From Leptodactylus fallax (lineage: Eukaryota > Chordata > Amphibia > Anura > Leptodactylidae), in the NCBI GenBank assembly GCA_947044405.1, contig CAMRHE010000076.1, positions 5,562,001-5,626,000 of the forward strand: a stretch of DNA of 64,000 nt. Direction: 5' to 3'. The notes under the pieces were generated by a model that was not told the DNA's origin, made no database searches, and saw only the letters and a list, made by a program, of their open reading frames with translations. Position 1 is the stretch's first letter. Every line of letters starts with the position of its first letter. Below, piece by piece: positions 13,326 to 25,400 of the stretch. The position numbers and the translations under genes are program-made.

Positions 13326-14356
13326 AAGGACAATATCCAGCTCCTGAATAGCTTAAGTTTAACAAAAAATATAATCGACAAAAAAAAAAAAAAAAAAAAA
13401 TGTGCAGGCATTTCATTGTAACACACAGGCCTCACAGAAGAAGTTCTCCTTTTGGTAACGGCTCACACCAGTGTATAGAGACCCCGGCATCAGCCAATTG
13501 TGGGTTTTTTTTTAGTCAAGCATTGTTTTGCAAAGAGGGGGCACAGTTGCTCTTTGAGCATGTCATACCCCATTAATGCAATGCGGGGCCTGTCTTTGTA
13601 CTGACAGTAGCAAGCAGCTGCTTGTAAATGAACCACGGTCCCTGGGCTGCAGCCTATTATTCTATACTTCTGTCTGACAAGGTCACTTGCTGGGGGGATT
13701 TTGGAGGAGGGGTAGGGATTAAAAAAAAAAAAAAAAAAAAAAAGTTTGCAGCCCCCAGTATGAGTGGAATCAAACCGAGTGCTCTACTTTTGTCCGACTG
13801 GTATTCCTTGTAGGACATAAACGCCTAATATCTCTAGTAGTCACCAAAAAGTAGACGTTGCAAAAAGTGGAATTTATGATATTAACCACATCCTGTAGTA
13901 GATCGGTTTTCGTTAATTGAGACACTTTTGTTATTCAAATTTTCTAGAGATGGAATAAAGCGCGACTCTAATTGCAATACAGGATTAGTGGAAAACAGAT
14001 TATTTTGCACCGTGTGCAATAAAACATTCCCACAGCGAGTAGTCTGGGTGTAATCTGATTCCAGGTTACCTTTTCATGGAGGGCATTTTCACATATATTT
14101 GATGACTATTGGAAGGCCATGATTAAAAGCTTGAACTAGAAGGGGGTTATACTCCAAAATCCGATAGGAAAGTAGGTTGTTCCAAAAAACAAATTAAAAA
14201 AATATTACATCTTTTATAAAAACACTGGAAGGAAATTACCTACCCCATCTATTTCAGTTTTCTGGTGTAAGTGTTGTACATCTTTGGAACACGGCCCTGT
14301 CTTGCACCAAAGATGCGTTACTTTGCTACTTTTGTACCCCACTCGCCATCTTTTAC
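13326..14356. other. Intron, A runs
   Basis: A runs at 13380 and 13720; otherwise unrecognised sequence. Confidence 0.45.
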
Positions 14357-14395
14357 AAAAAGTCTGCATTTCTGCAATGTGGGGCTTTAGCCTAA
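14357..14395. mobile_element. Family A right-end fragment
   Basis: AAAAGTCTGCATTTCTGCAA then TGTGGGGCTTTAGCCTAA matches the last 40 bases of the copy at 13101. Confidence 0.6.
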
Positions 14396-14404
14396 TACTA
14401 ACTT

Positions 14405-14575
14405 AAATCAGATGTAGAACGGTGCAGATGTCAAATATGGCACATGGGAGGGCACCTAAGATATTAAAAGGCCAGAACCTCTTAATAATTCAGGCGCATC
14501 TCTCAACCGGTCATGGACTTGACTAAAACTTGCATACAGAATGCCAGTCTTCATAAATCCCCCCAGTATTTATAA
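14405..14575. repeat. Repeat of the 'ATAAATCCCCCC' type
   Basis: GCCAGTCTTCATAAATCCCC marks the right end; the left end is diverged. Related to 8458 and 20590. Confidence 0.35.
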
Positions 14576-14724
14576 TATGTCAACCTATAACTACATTGTG
14601 AACCATATATACAAATTACTAGAAACTCTCAAAATTCTAAAATTTACATAAACGTAGACAAAATTTCACAATATGGCTTTTTACTAATGCACTGGGCAAA
14701 ACTGTGCAACACATGAAATAAAAC

Positions 14725-14995
14725 CATGTCTAGTAACCAAAGGGGAGAGTATAGTAGCTACAAAGAATGCCTCTCCCTCTGGAGGACACAAGTATTAGAT
14801 AGCCCATCCATTCATGTGCAATGCTTCGCGTCACCTGTGGTGGAGCTGCAGGGAAAATGTAAACTTGTTGCCAAAAATTACAACGGATGGTTGGGGGTCA
14901 TAGCAATGAAATGCCCTGTGATCAACTTTTCTCAGAATACCATTTAACACATGGGGTTGTTCTAAATGGACAACCTCTTTCAAGGGGTTGTCCTA
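14725..14995 (+). mobile_element. Interspersed repeat, family N ('GTGCAATGCTTC…CACCTGTGGTG')
   Basis: CTCTGGAGGACAC, CATTCATGTGCAATGCTTCG, CGTCACCTGTGGTGGAGCTG, CAGGGAAA; ends near TTCAAGGGGTTGTCC. Copies at 18810 and 60400. The 73-codon frame is not a gene. Confidence 0.65.
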
Positions 14996-16261
14996 CCAAT
15001 GATTATCATATTAATTGTATATATTTAAAAAAATTAACAATGTTTGATCCAGTGAACCAATGACATTTACTTACACAGTTTAGCGACACCTGGTGTTCAA
15101 AATGTATAACAACATGCATGTCCACCTAATGAGCTAAGTGCTGGAGGACGCACATGCTCAGTCATTCTTCCAACAGCCACGTTTTGCATGTTGATACTCT
15201 CATCACTGCAGAACAGCCAATAGAAGTAGCTTTTTGCCCTGCTTGTCAGGGTACAAGCGGAATGAATGAGAAGCCTCTTACAACAAGGGAAGTAAGAAAG
15301 GACTATATTGAAGGGGAAAGAGACTATTCTGCCCAATACCCTTCCTCAACACCATATTTGTCTGCAGGGGAACACAGAAAAAAAAAAATGATGAAAAAAA
15401 AAGTTACAATTTGTGTGACACAAACAGCCACGTGAAACCTTTTGGTTTTTTATTAGCTCTTAAGTCATGTGAAAAAGTTTTGATCACAGTTTACTTTTCG
15501 CTGCAGACTTCCTGGTCTCTTAGGATATTTACAGACAGCAAAGTTAAACCTTTCTTTGTTTGATCTGGCTGGTAACAGCTGCACGGTCATGTCAAAAATC
15601 TTTTAAGGTGTGGGAGTTTTAACATATTTGTGAATGCCACAAATGGATCTTTTATAGAGGGCAAATTGCATAAAAAGGTTTACAGCAGGGCATCCTTTAT
15701 CGTACCAAAAATAGCAAACAAGTCACTTACGTTGTCCGTCAAAGAAGAAACTGAATACGTATCCGAAGTTCAGTTCAGACAGGGCTGCAAAATACAGACT
15801 TAAAATGGTAATACTGAGCCAAACTCCGATCACCAGCAAAGGCCATCATGACCCAAGTTCAGTTCAATAAAACATTACAGGGTCCGGAAGTTGCAGCCAT
15901 TGGATTTAAGCCCTAGCCCATTAGTATGCATTATAATAGGTTAACATAGCTTTGTGGTTTAGCAGGCTGAATATTGTTTGTTTTCTTCAAGTTTTTACAT
16001 TTTTTTCCTTAATTTTTCTTTTGTCAAAAAATACATTACTTTTTGTATAATTTATTTTTTTTTTTTTAATAGCCACAGTTCTTGGAGAATTTAAGTGTTC
16101 CTTTGGTTTCAACAAGCTTCCCAAAGTTACATATTAAATTGAATCTGTTCATGGAGACCCTCACCAGCTGGAAGAACCTTAAAGACCCAGTCAATACTAT
16201 CTGGTCCACCAACAAGGCTTTTGACATGGCATTAAAATGAAGGGCACTTTGAGGTACTCCA
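14996..16261. other. Intron, nothing recognised
   Basis: Mostly unique-looking, with an AT-rich part at 15960-16070. Confidence 0.45.
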
Positions 16262-16550
16262 GTCAAAAATATTTATCACCTGCGGTATATACTGGATAGT
16301 TCTGAATGCTAGATTGGTGGGGGTCTGACTGCCAAGTTCAGCTACCACAGACCATAAATGGATTGTCATAGAAGATGCTTGACCATTGCTCCTCCTTAGC
16401 ATGTTCTTACAGCTGGACAAAGGAGGAGTGGCGACCTGTTTCCCCCAATCTAAAAAAAAACTTGAGGTCACAGTGGTTAGACCCCCACCAATCTAACATT
16501 TATCCCCTATGAATAGGTGATAAATTCTTCTGTTCAGAAAACCCCTTTAA
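16262..16550. mobile_element. TTAA-type element, family L ('GGTGGGGGTC')
   Basis: Ends AGAAAACCCCTTTAA; the inner foldback is TATTTATCACCTGC… with …GAATAGGTGATAAAT, and GATTGGTGGGGGTCTGAC with GACCCCCACCAATC. The left end is worn. Confidence 0.7.
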
Positions 16551-17089
16551 CTACACAAAAAATTCCATGTCCACCATACGGAACAACTGGTATCACTATA
16601 GACTACTTCAATAAAGTACATGGCCAACAGCCATCTTCCTCTTATAAGGCCATTTTGTAAGTTCTGCAGAAAGCCACAACAGCCTATTGCCCAATGCAGA
16701 TATCATCTCCACGAAACAAAGAGGTGGTTGTCTTTATACTGCTTTATTAAAGCAACCAAAGTAAAGCCTTGCTCTAGGAAACAACAAGGAAACTGTGGGC
16801 AGATGGATAAGCCAAGTGCTACGCAATTAATATATAATAGTAAACACAATGTCCATTAACTCAGGTCTGCTGGCATAGAACAGGTATATTGATACTGTAT
16901 AATAATAAAAAAATATTGCATCTTTTATATTCTCTGCACAAATAAACATAAGGTCAGATGGCCTACAAGGCGAAGACTGATTTTTTTTTTTGTGAAATTT
17001 TTTATGTGCATTGTCATACAATTTGCCACAGTCATTATTTTACATAGGCTACAGTTGCCCCATAGCTTGAACTGAGCATAAACCATCTG
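16551..17089. other. Intron, nothing recognised
   Basis: Between a TTAA element and the SINE; no clear feature. Confidence 0.4.
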
Positions 17090-17366
17090 GGCGGCACGGT
17101 GGCTCAGTGGTTAGCGCTGCAGCCTTGCAGAACTGGAGTCCTGGGTTCGAATCCTGCCGAGGACAACATCTGCAAGGAGTTTGTATGTTCTCCCCGTGTT
17201 TGCGTGGGTTTCCTCCGGGTACTCCGGTTTCCTCCCACATTCCAAAGACATACTGATAGGGAATATAGATTGTGAGCCCTATATGGGACAGAGACCATAA
17301 TGTCTGTAAAGCGCTGCGGAATATGATGGCGCTATATAAGTAAGTATAATAAATAAATAAACAAAA
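17090..17366 (+). mobile_element. tRNA-derived SINE, near full length
   Basis: The head reads GGCGGCACGGTGGCTCAGTGG, with a pol III A box (TGGCTCAGTGG, 17100-17110) and a perfect B box (GGTTCGAATCC, 17144-17154). A body with 'TTTCCTCCGGGTACTCCGG' follows, then a 3' part 'GTCTGTAAAGCGCTGCGG' and 'GGCGCTATATAAG', and an (ATAA)n tail. I know this as a common frog SINE, related to tRNA-like SINEs of fish. Open frames over it on the minus strand are not genes. Confidence 0.92.
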
Positions 17367-18809
17367 CAAGCAGCCCTGTGGTCATGAATCCACAAGGTTA
17401 CACGAGATCATGAAATATTGGGGTAAAGGCAAAGAAAGAATTACTGTTTCGAAACCCCTGCCACTCCAGAGCAGCCACCTAGGTGTTCCACTCTGGTCTA
17501 TGATTATTAGGCTGCAGTGATGATGTCATATCAACATGTCACAGCTGCAGCCAATGATTGGCCTTCATCATGACATCATGTCAACAACAGGTGCCTGCTG
17601 TGGCCAATCACTGATCTTAGCGATCACCTTGTCAATGTCACGTCATTGCTGCAACTCAAGGAATGGTGGGGAGCAAAAGGGGGTTCCACAAGTCAGCAAT
17701 TCTTCTGGCATCAGTTGTCAACATTGTTTACCTTTGCCTCAATTTTTTATGACCTTGGACAAACCCTTCAATTTTAGTAATTTTTTAAAAAATTCTTGGC
17801 ATGCAACATCATTCTATCTGTAGCGATCATACCTTGACCTGACGTATATTGGGCACAATCCGAGCATTAGTGTGTCTGCGCCTTACGTCTTCCAGTGTCA
17901 CGGTTATTTACATCGAGGGTTTACCTAATGGGCTACTCCTCTAGATAAACATTTACAGATTTTGTTCTTGCATTGTAATAATACCACTCGGCCCTTCAAC
18001 CTCTATCTCATTGTGAAGCATTACAAAGAGTACAGTGTTCAGCCAGACGTTTCTTATTGTGGGAATCGTTTTATCCGGCCCTAACAAGCATGCACTCATA
18101 AAGAGAGGCTAATGGTAATGTTTTATGACAAGCTTTAGTTTCCTTTGGTGTACGGTGAACACACACTAGTATTTCACTGTGGGAGCGCAGGATGGAGGTC
18201 GATCCATCATTTGTAATCAAAGGCAAGTAAATTACTTAAAAACTCATTTCCATCTTTCCATCTTATATATTGCATGCGGACAGCGGGGGGTCCATCAATA
18301 CCGTTTTGCAGAAGTTGGCTTAACAAGCAAAGTACATTTTTGAAGCAACGCCTTTCCAGAAAGGTTCCGGATTTGGAACATCTATTATTCACGTCTTGCT
18401 AGTCACCCTTCTCTCACCCACAGCAAGTGGGAGAATATATGAACCTGGTGTCTACTAGGACAACATAAAAGAGAAAATATTCAGAATATAAAATGTAACA
18501 ATCTGACAATAATGGAGTAAGATATACAGCGCTTTTCAAAAGACGGCGCTTCTCTATCTCAGTCAAGAGGCGTCGTGCACAACATATGGTCCACCGATCC
18601 CACCCCAAATCACCTGGTTTGGCTGATATATATAGTGTGTCTAGGACGTATCACAACTATGCACAACCATCAGAGGTTCTAAGCATTGTCCAGTTTAGAA
18701 AACCTAATATGTTGTTATCCCATTAGGGAATTCTGAATTATTGGGAGCGAGAATTATTCTGTTCAGGATTCTCATCTACTGACCAGAGCAGACATTGGAT
18801 AAAAAGATC
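17367..18809. other. Intron, nothing recognised
   Basis: Contains repeated ATGACATCATG/TGATGTCATATCAACATGTC-like motifs at 17520-17590, probably an unlisted repeat. No gene. Confidence 0.4.
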
Positions 18810-18975
18810 ATGCCTGACAGTGGAGGACGTGTTCTGTATTACATGAACACACTATTGGAATGGACATTGTGCAATGCTTAATTTCCCCAGTGGTGGTGCT
18901 ATAGGGAAACTGAATACCTACAGACTTGTTTCCCACTAGTAGTGATTGTGCTAGGCAGAGAACCCCTTTAAAGTC
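18810..18975 (+). mobile_element. Interspersed repeat, family N
   Basis: GTGGAGGACGTGTTCTGTAT, GACATTGTGCAATGCTTAAT, CCCCAGTGGTGGTGCTATAG; ends AGAACCCCTTTAAA. Confidence 0.6.
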
Positions 18976-19159
18976 AGTGTGCACTGCATCAGCATCTAAA
19001 CTGGCACCATAAATGGTGGCACAAGTTATACCCACATCCATTTATAGACCAATGTGACTTTTTTGAGGACAGCCATTTTTTTTAAATTTAATTTACAGCA
19101 AAATTAAAGGTTGTGTTTGCTTTTACCAGTCCTTTTTGTACTGAAGTCAAAAGGAAAAC

Positions 19160-19245
19160 CTGGGAGCAGGTATCCAATATTTCTGCAGCGCCACCACAGG
19201 AGAAAATGAAGTATTACCAGTCCCATAGTCAGTAACTAATGAGAC
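19160..19245 (-). mobile_element. Family N fragment, reverse orientation
   Basis: TTTCTGCAGCGCCACCACAG, GAGAAAATGAAG is the complement of the family N core. Confidence 0.5.
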
Positions 19246-20589
19246 CCTTCTCAATTTTTGCAGAATGAGGATATTTTTAAATTGTATTTTTATATTTATA
19301 TAATTTTTTTTATTATTCTGTATTTTTTTTACCATTACATTTACTTGAATGTCAAAAACGGCCATGTGACTGCAATTTTTTTGTCGCATTTTCAGGGCTG
19401 TTTTTTTCAGCAGTCATATGAATATAATCATAGTCTACACAGTCTGACCATGAACCTCCAAGGGTGTACATGGGAATCCTAAGCTTCCCCCCCCACCACT
19501 CCCCACTGAAAATAGACCAGAAATCCATCAGACCCTTTTATCCGTAGACGCACATGTGCATGTCGTACATTACAAGAAGCCTGGAGAGCCTTTGTGAGGA
19601 CGGGGGCTGCATTTACAAGAATGTCTGGGTTTCTCCACCCCTACTTATTAAATGCAGCATACATAATCCTTAATTGTACGGTGAGATAATTCTTCCTAAA
19701 CATATGGTGCACGCAGCTGATGAAACGAAATAAATAACTGCCGACATCTCAACCAATGTGACTCCAGTCATTAAGTGACAAGCAAAACATGTTAACCCTT
19801 TCAAGCCTCTCTGTGCCCTGCAAAAGATATCCAGTCAACAAAACCACAGTGACTGCTGCTCCAACCCTGGAGTTAACAAGTAACCGACTGATACCACTTA
19901 CCCTGACTAATAACTTTTTAGGGAAGTGGTAAACCAATGCAATATTTAGGAGCTGGCTGGATACTGGAGCCACACATAATGAGGCAGCACTTTAGCACAA
20001 GGCGAGAGCTACACAACTTGTGGCCGTGTGACATTAAGATTGCAAATGTCATGCTGCCCGTCACATCTAATGACTGTGAATGCGGTCGCACAGAAAAAGA
20101 CAGCAGGTTTGGATTTCTGCTGACTGTAAAGTCATGGTCGAAGCAACTTGTGGGTCACAACGCGACCATGTTTACCATCATTAGATGCAGTGTAGTAGCA
20201 CGACATTGTGATCTTGTGTCGCGTCGACCACAAGCCGCCGTGAAGACCTAGACCAAAAAGTATTGGTCCCACAGCCACCTCTATTTTATTTCTATAACCA
20301 GTCTATTGGCAGGATAGCAATTTTCACAGCATTTTTTTTTTTTTTTTTGGTTAAAAATATTGCAGCCAGATGTCTAGAGGAATTTACTGAAAATTCTACA
20401 TACAGACTATTTTTGTGCTGTTTTTGAATGCTCTGCATATGATTTTTTTTTTGAGATTTTGCCATAAACTCCATAGGACAAATAAAATATTAAATTAATG
20501 TTACACAATAAGATATCTACCAAAATGTTAAATTACTACCGCAAAAAAAAAAACCCACACACACACCATGAAAAATGCTTAAGATACAT
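19246..20589. other. Intron, nothing recognised
   Basis: T runs at 19300 and 20331; a 104-codon plus frame (19937-20251) lacks any family feature and lies in a CGxC-rich stretch that may be repeat. Confidence 0.4.
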
Positions 20590-20745
20590 AGAGGGCAGAT
20601 TTATCAAGACGTGGAAGGAGTTTTCCATGGTATTGAAGTCTACACCATTTCCTTACTGGCATATCTTTCTGACATCATACACGCCAGAAATGATGGCACA
20701 AATTACTATAAATCTAAGCAGACCAATGGCCCTGTGAGGTGTGCA
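20590..20745. repeat. Repeat of the 'TTTATCAAGAC' type
   Basis: GGGCAGATTTATCAAGACGT, GGAAGGAG… with CTACACCATTTCCTTACTGG. Overlapping short frames (79, 61, 64 codons) are not genes. Confidence 0.4.
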
Positions 20746-20977
20746 GGGCTCATAACTTAAAAAGTCACAATTGCTTACATGTGAGTTAAGGGATGAGCAA
20801 GGAAGGTAAAAGTTATGGGGAGTCCAAACCACCACTGTGGAGGTCATGAAGCCCCAAATATTGTTGGTTGGGTAAAGAGAAGGACCATATGCCCCATTTC
20901 TCTTTTTTTTAATCTGTCTTACAACTTATTGAAGTATAATAAGAATTGATGTGGAAGTATCCCATGAAGACCCCCTA

Positions 20978-21322
20978 GTGAGCAAAGGGACCAGTAACAC
21001 AGGAACTGCGCAGATCTAAAGATGGCTATATAACAAATTCTTTTATTCCAAGTGGAAAAAACATTTGACACATGACGCGTTTCAGGATTAGGGTACCCCT
21101 TTATCAAGTGTGTGAGACACTTGTCTTCACAGATAATTAAACATCGGATAGGTACCTATCCTACAAAGTACCTATCCGATATTTAACGATCTGTGAAGAC
21201 AAGTATCTCACAACCCGAAACGCGTTGTATGTCAAATTTGTTTTTCGTTTGGAATAAAATAATTTGTTATATAGCCATCTTTGGATCTGCATAGCTCCTG
21301 TGTTACTGGTCCCATTGCTCAC
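20978..21322. mobile_element. Large palindrome, family I ('GAAACGCGT')
   Basis: Left arm GTGAGCAAAGGGACCAGTAA, CACAGGAACTGCGCAGATC, GATGGCTATATAACAAATTC; right arm is the complement, ending TGTTACTGGTCCCATTGCTC. Near the centre TGAAACGCGTC-like and CCCGAAACGCGTTG blocks face each other around GGATAGGTACCTATCC. The left arm has about 27 bases more than the right. Confidence 0.82.
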
Positions 21323-22317
21323 TATTCCTCTACCCTTTCCTCTGGAGAAACACTGAACAGCTGCGATCCTATCCCTATGTTGGGACCCACTACTACTGCC
21401 TAAATAAGTTGGTTGTGACTCACACAACCCCCTCAAGGTGAGAAGCCATTCACCTGTAGTGTGGGTTTTGTGCTCTGAAGTGGCAACGCACTATGCAATG
21501 CTCGATGCTTTTGGTTTTCTTTGTTTGATGAAGACCCCCTACTCTTTGGTTGTGGTAGGTGGTGGTGGTCTTGGCTATTGTAGTCCAAACAAAAAGAGTA
21601 ACAGTATTTCCAAAGGACCACAATAAATCTAAAACATCAGAAAATTATGTCTTGCGGGACTGTGTATAAATAGTGACATAAAGCACCTACCTAAAGAGCC
21701 AAGGAGGAGATGTATGTGCCAAGAATAATTTCAAAACTAAAGATGTGAAATAACATGCAATAAAAGTTGACCAAAAGAATCTTAGTCGTGGGGTGGAATC
21801 AATAGGAAAGTCAAGAACAGTACAAGCTGTCTACTTTAACACCGCCCGAGTTTCGATTCCAGTTGCCAGTTAGTCTAGGGGCCACACAACATGTGAGGAC
21901 ATTACAGCGACTGCTAAACATGTGACTATTACAGCAACACTTGTTTATACAGATTTTTGCATACTTTGCAATTCACTGGAAATATCGAAAGTTTCATGAT
22001 GATAAATTATGTCACCATCACATGAGATGCCATCACGATGACCTTGCCAGCCCCCTCCTGACATGACTGTCTCCTATAGAAGTTCAGGCCATTCCTGGAA
22101 GCCTTATTACATATTACTGGTGACATTTAGGTTCATGTATTATCACAGTCCCCATTAGATAACATTGTTGTTCTACAGGGTGTGTTCCTGAGAACTGGGC
22201 TTCGGGTGACAATGTGCGGTCCTTACAGTGACTCAGACGTGTTGTGATGAATACGTCTGCATGAACGAGATGGAATTATGTAATCTATTGTCATGTTTAA
22301 AAATGGATTTGAGGAGA
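21323..22317. other. Intron, nothing recognised
   Basis: No clear repeat or exon. Confidence 0.4.
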
Positions 22318-22462
22318 AATTCTTTAATCTGGCATTTGATAGTCCAGAAATTCCATAATTTGGCTAAACAAAGACAACCCAATCTTAGTTTTCTAAGATT
22401 CTAAGATGTTTTATCACAACCCTCTGATGATCTGGCACCTATGGCGGATTAAAGGAATTTTT
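22318..22462. mobile_element. Foldback repeat ('TTAATCTGGCA')
   Basis: TCTTTAATCTGGCATTTGAT … TCTGGCACCTATGGCGGATT, AAAGGAA; the ends TTTAATC / GGATTAAAG are inverted. A related fragment, AATCTGGCATTTTAGAGG, lies at 12395. Confidence 0.5.
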
Positions 22463-22770
22463 CTGTAATGCTTTATACTCTGCCCTCTGATATGGACACA
22501 AACTTCTAGTAATGTATTATGTTTAATACTATGAAATTACCAAACTGGACCTGACAGAGGAGACCGCCATTTTATGAGACCCAAAAGGGTTACTAAAAGC
22601 AACCAAAACTTCCTAAGAAAAATCCAAGCAGCGATGTGATTGGTGGCTATAGTCAACAGGCTTATGCTATGGTGAAAAAGTCCCCACCTAATGGATCCCC
22701 CTCAGGACCAGCACAATTCTCCATAAACAGCCATAAACCTTAGCCAATTCTAATAGACAATCCTACTCTA

Positions 22771-22910
22771 ACGCTAGGTCCACACAAAGCAGAACTTTTC
22801 TCTAGGCCAATTTCAGGCGGAAACCAGGGACAAGCCCGGTGGACTCCATTATAGTGACAAGAAAGTGGACACGAAGAACGGAAACAGGAACGCTAATGTG
22901 AACCTAGCAT
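22771..22910. mobile_element. Palindromic element, family B, shortened
   Basis: Ends ACGCTAGGTCCACAC and GCTAATGTGAACCTAGCAT; the centre has GTGGACTCCATTATAG. It is shorter than the other copies. Confidence 0.7.
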
Positions 22911-23450
22911 AACAAATCACCATGGTGGCCATACTGGAAGATCTAGCTTCAAAACACCTGGAAAGCCACCAGTTGGAGACCACTTTCTGTAGGTATGAGG
23001 TTCAGAGAACCTCACAAATACGGAAGTGCCATAACTAAGTAATGCTGATTGACCCTAAAAGCAAATGACTTAGTCTAACAGTGAAGAGATATTGTACATA
23101 CTAACAATGGCCTAGGTGACTAGTGAGCAGTAGTCACAAGTCTGTGTACATTCCATAAGCTACAGTGTAAATCTATACATTGTGTCCTAAAAAGTCATAA
23201 AATTTGATTTCAAAGAAGAACCTATACACAAATATGGTCAAGTACTGTGATAAGAGCAACCGCTATCGCGTGGCCAGCAGGGGAAGGGCCAATATTGGAC
23301 TGAGGTTCCTTAGGCTCACCAGATAAAATGATTCTGGGGGCCCAACTTCTGACAACCTCCAGGAAATAGACCATAGTACCCTTCACACGTGAATGTCTCC
23401 TGCTGGGCCATTATTATAGCGCAGCTTGGGCCCAGTGGTGGATCCTCTAG

Positions 23451-23741
23451 CCCCATGCACACAATGCAATCTGAATTGGAAAATTAGGTCTGGACATCGG
23501 CAAGGTTTCCCTTTCCAAATCTAGTCAGGAGAAGAACTCCTTGCATCATGGTGATCTACGATGATGGGAGTCCTACTGCCTGCCCTCGGCTTCACTGTCC
23601 CATACGGTATATACTGCGGACAGTCAAGCTGTGGACAGACACAGATCATCCTGATGCAAGACATCTCCTGTCAAGGTTCGGACCAGGTCAATGAACAAAC
23701 CGGATTTTCTGGATCGGACTGCTCCATGTGCATGGGGCCTG
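23451..23741. mobile_element. Repeat with 'CCCCATGCACA' inverted ends
   Basis: CCCCATGCACACAATGCAAT at the left and CTCCATGTGCATGGGG at the right face each other; GTATATACTGCGGACAGTC inside. A 142-codon minus frame (23624-24052) overlaps and is not a gene. Confidence 0.5.
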
Positions 23742-24556
23742 ATGGGCCAGTACAATACTGGGAGGGGATCGGTTTGGACAGGAGTGAACCTGTAGTCCAA
23801 CACATGCAAATAAGAGACTAGGAAACCATCCCGAGGGTCCAAGCGCCCCTTCCATCCATCAAGTAATGGGCAAGAGGGCTGCAGGCCTAAACCAACCCCA
23901 GAGAATTTCTTCCATGAAAACCTATTGCTATCTTTTTTTGCACGCAGAAATTCAAGTCTGGCCTTCACGTTACATCGAACTAATATTTCTGGAAGAAAAA
24001 GCAATCCTCTGGAGGCGCAGCACATTGGCTTTAAACTAAATGGAAACCACAACCTTCATTCATAAAAGCAGACATTTCCTACACAGGAGTAGGAGGCATA
24101 AAAACAAGGTTGTATTCTCCAGATACTACACAGCCTCATATTAAAGTATAGGCAGCACCGCGCTCTATAGAACAAACATAGATCGGGCTGTGCAGCCACC
24201 AGGGTGCGGGGAGGTCCTCTGTGGCCCCAGCGTGACATCACACGCGCTCCCCAGTCATCATGGATACATGTGTATTCTCACTAATAGCCCAATTAATGCC
24301 GGAGATGTGTTTGTTCGCAACGGCGACAACTAGTCTGCACAATCACATCAGATATTATTGTTGAATCACTTGTAGAAAACTCAATAAAACATGATTTTGG
24401 CAGATCGGGAAGCGCTAATGCATTATCATACGCCATTAGAAACAAATGGAGAAGTATAGAAATATGCAGGCAAAAAAGTTCTCAAGTCAAACTTTACTAA
24501 AATACTGGAATATTCATGAAATGGCTGGTATTTCGTACAGGATACTGGTTGGCCGT
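23742..24556. other. Intron, repeat-poor part
   Basis: 24250-24540 is free of recognised repeats, with ATTA-type motifs; a possible conserved element. Confidence 0.35.
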
Positions 24557-24745
24557 CATTCACACGTGTAGGTTTTGATCAGGTATTGTTCAGGACTTTT
24601 GATGCAGTTTTTGAAGCCAAAATCAGATTTGGATCATAAAAAGGATAGAAAGTATAAAGCGCACATATTCTGCATCATTTTTATGAATCTTCTTCTGGTT
24701 TTGGCTTCAAAAACTTAAAAAAAAACAGAATATGTGACTATACTC
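24557..24745. mobile_element. Palindromic element, relative of family A
   Basis: The arms GCAGTTTTTGAAGCCAAAA and TTTTGGCTTCAAAAACT face each other around a core AAAGGATAGAAAGTATAAAG. The outer parts are diverged. Confidence 0.6.
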
Positions 24746-25089
24746 TTAAAGGGGGTCTCCATCTGCAAGTTGTCCCCTATCCACATGATAAGGAATAACT
24801 TGTAGATTAGTGGGGGTCCAACCACTCAGACCCTTACCGATCAGAAGAATGGAGGATTTTTGCCTCCTGGTGGTCAAGAAGAGCTTGTACCGCTCCATTC
24901 ATTTCAATGGGAGCACTTTGACCACTTCCGAAATTCCGAGGGACATATATGGGGCAGTATGTGCATTGCCTGACTACCACTTCATTCAGGCAGGTCCACG
25001 CTTTTCTGATCGGTGGGGGTCTAAGCTGCTGAACCCCCAATGATCATCCTGAGAATAGGGAATAATGCCCAGATGGGAAACCCCTTTAG
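24746..25089. mobile_element. TTAA-type element, family L
   Basis: Starts TTAAAGGGGGTCTCCATCTG and ends GGGAAACCCCTTTAGG; the core has GATTAGTGGGGGTCCAACCA facing CGGTGGGGGTCTAAGC, and CATTCATTTCAATGGGAGC. It is followed directly by a family A element. Confidence 0.75.
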
Positions 25090-25287
25090 GCTGAGGCCCC
25101 ATGTTGCGGAAACGCAGCTTTTATTGTTGCAGATTTTGTTGCGTTTTTTTTTTAGCTAAAGCCAGGAGTGGATTGAGCAGAAGGTAGACGTATAAGAACT
25201 TCCTATATATTTCTCATTCCTTTTGTAGCCATTCTTGGCTTTGGCTCAAAAAACCGCTACAAAATTTGCAACGTTGGGCCTCAGCCT
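25088..25287. mobile_element. Palindromic element, family A, with shortened right arm
   Basis: Same arms as the copy at 13101 (AGGCTGAGGCCCCATGTTGC; GGCTTTGGCTC; GTTGGGCCTCAGCC). The right arm lacks the GCTGCGTTTCC block. It lies flush against TTAA-type elements on both sides. Confidence 0.82.
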
Positions 25288-25400
25288 TAAAGGGGTATTC
25301 CAGTTATTTCAATTTACCCCTTATCGACCAGCCATGGGGTCCCCACCAATAATTTTATCAAGCCCGATTCTTTGTTCTCACGAAACAGAGGTTCTCATCT
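25287..25400. mobile_element. TTAA-type element, left end
   Basis: TTAAAGGGGTATTCCAGTTA followed by ACCCCTTATCGACC and GGGGTCCCCACC is the usual left end of a TTAA-type repeat. No matching right end is visible, so the limit is a guess. Confidence 0.5.

Noticed and set aside
17090..17165. tRNA gene
   Set aside because: A and B boxes are present, but the sequence between and around them does not give a tRNA cloverleaf with paired ends, and it continues into a SINE body.
17049..17369. 106-codon minus-strand frame
   Set aside because: Entirely within the SINE.
23624..24052. 142-codon minus-strand open frame
   Set aside because: Overlaps a repeat with inverted CCCCATGCACA ends; composition and sequence show no known domain.
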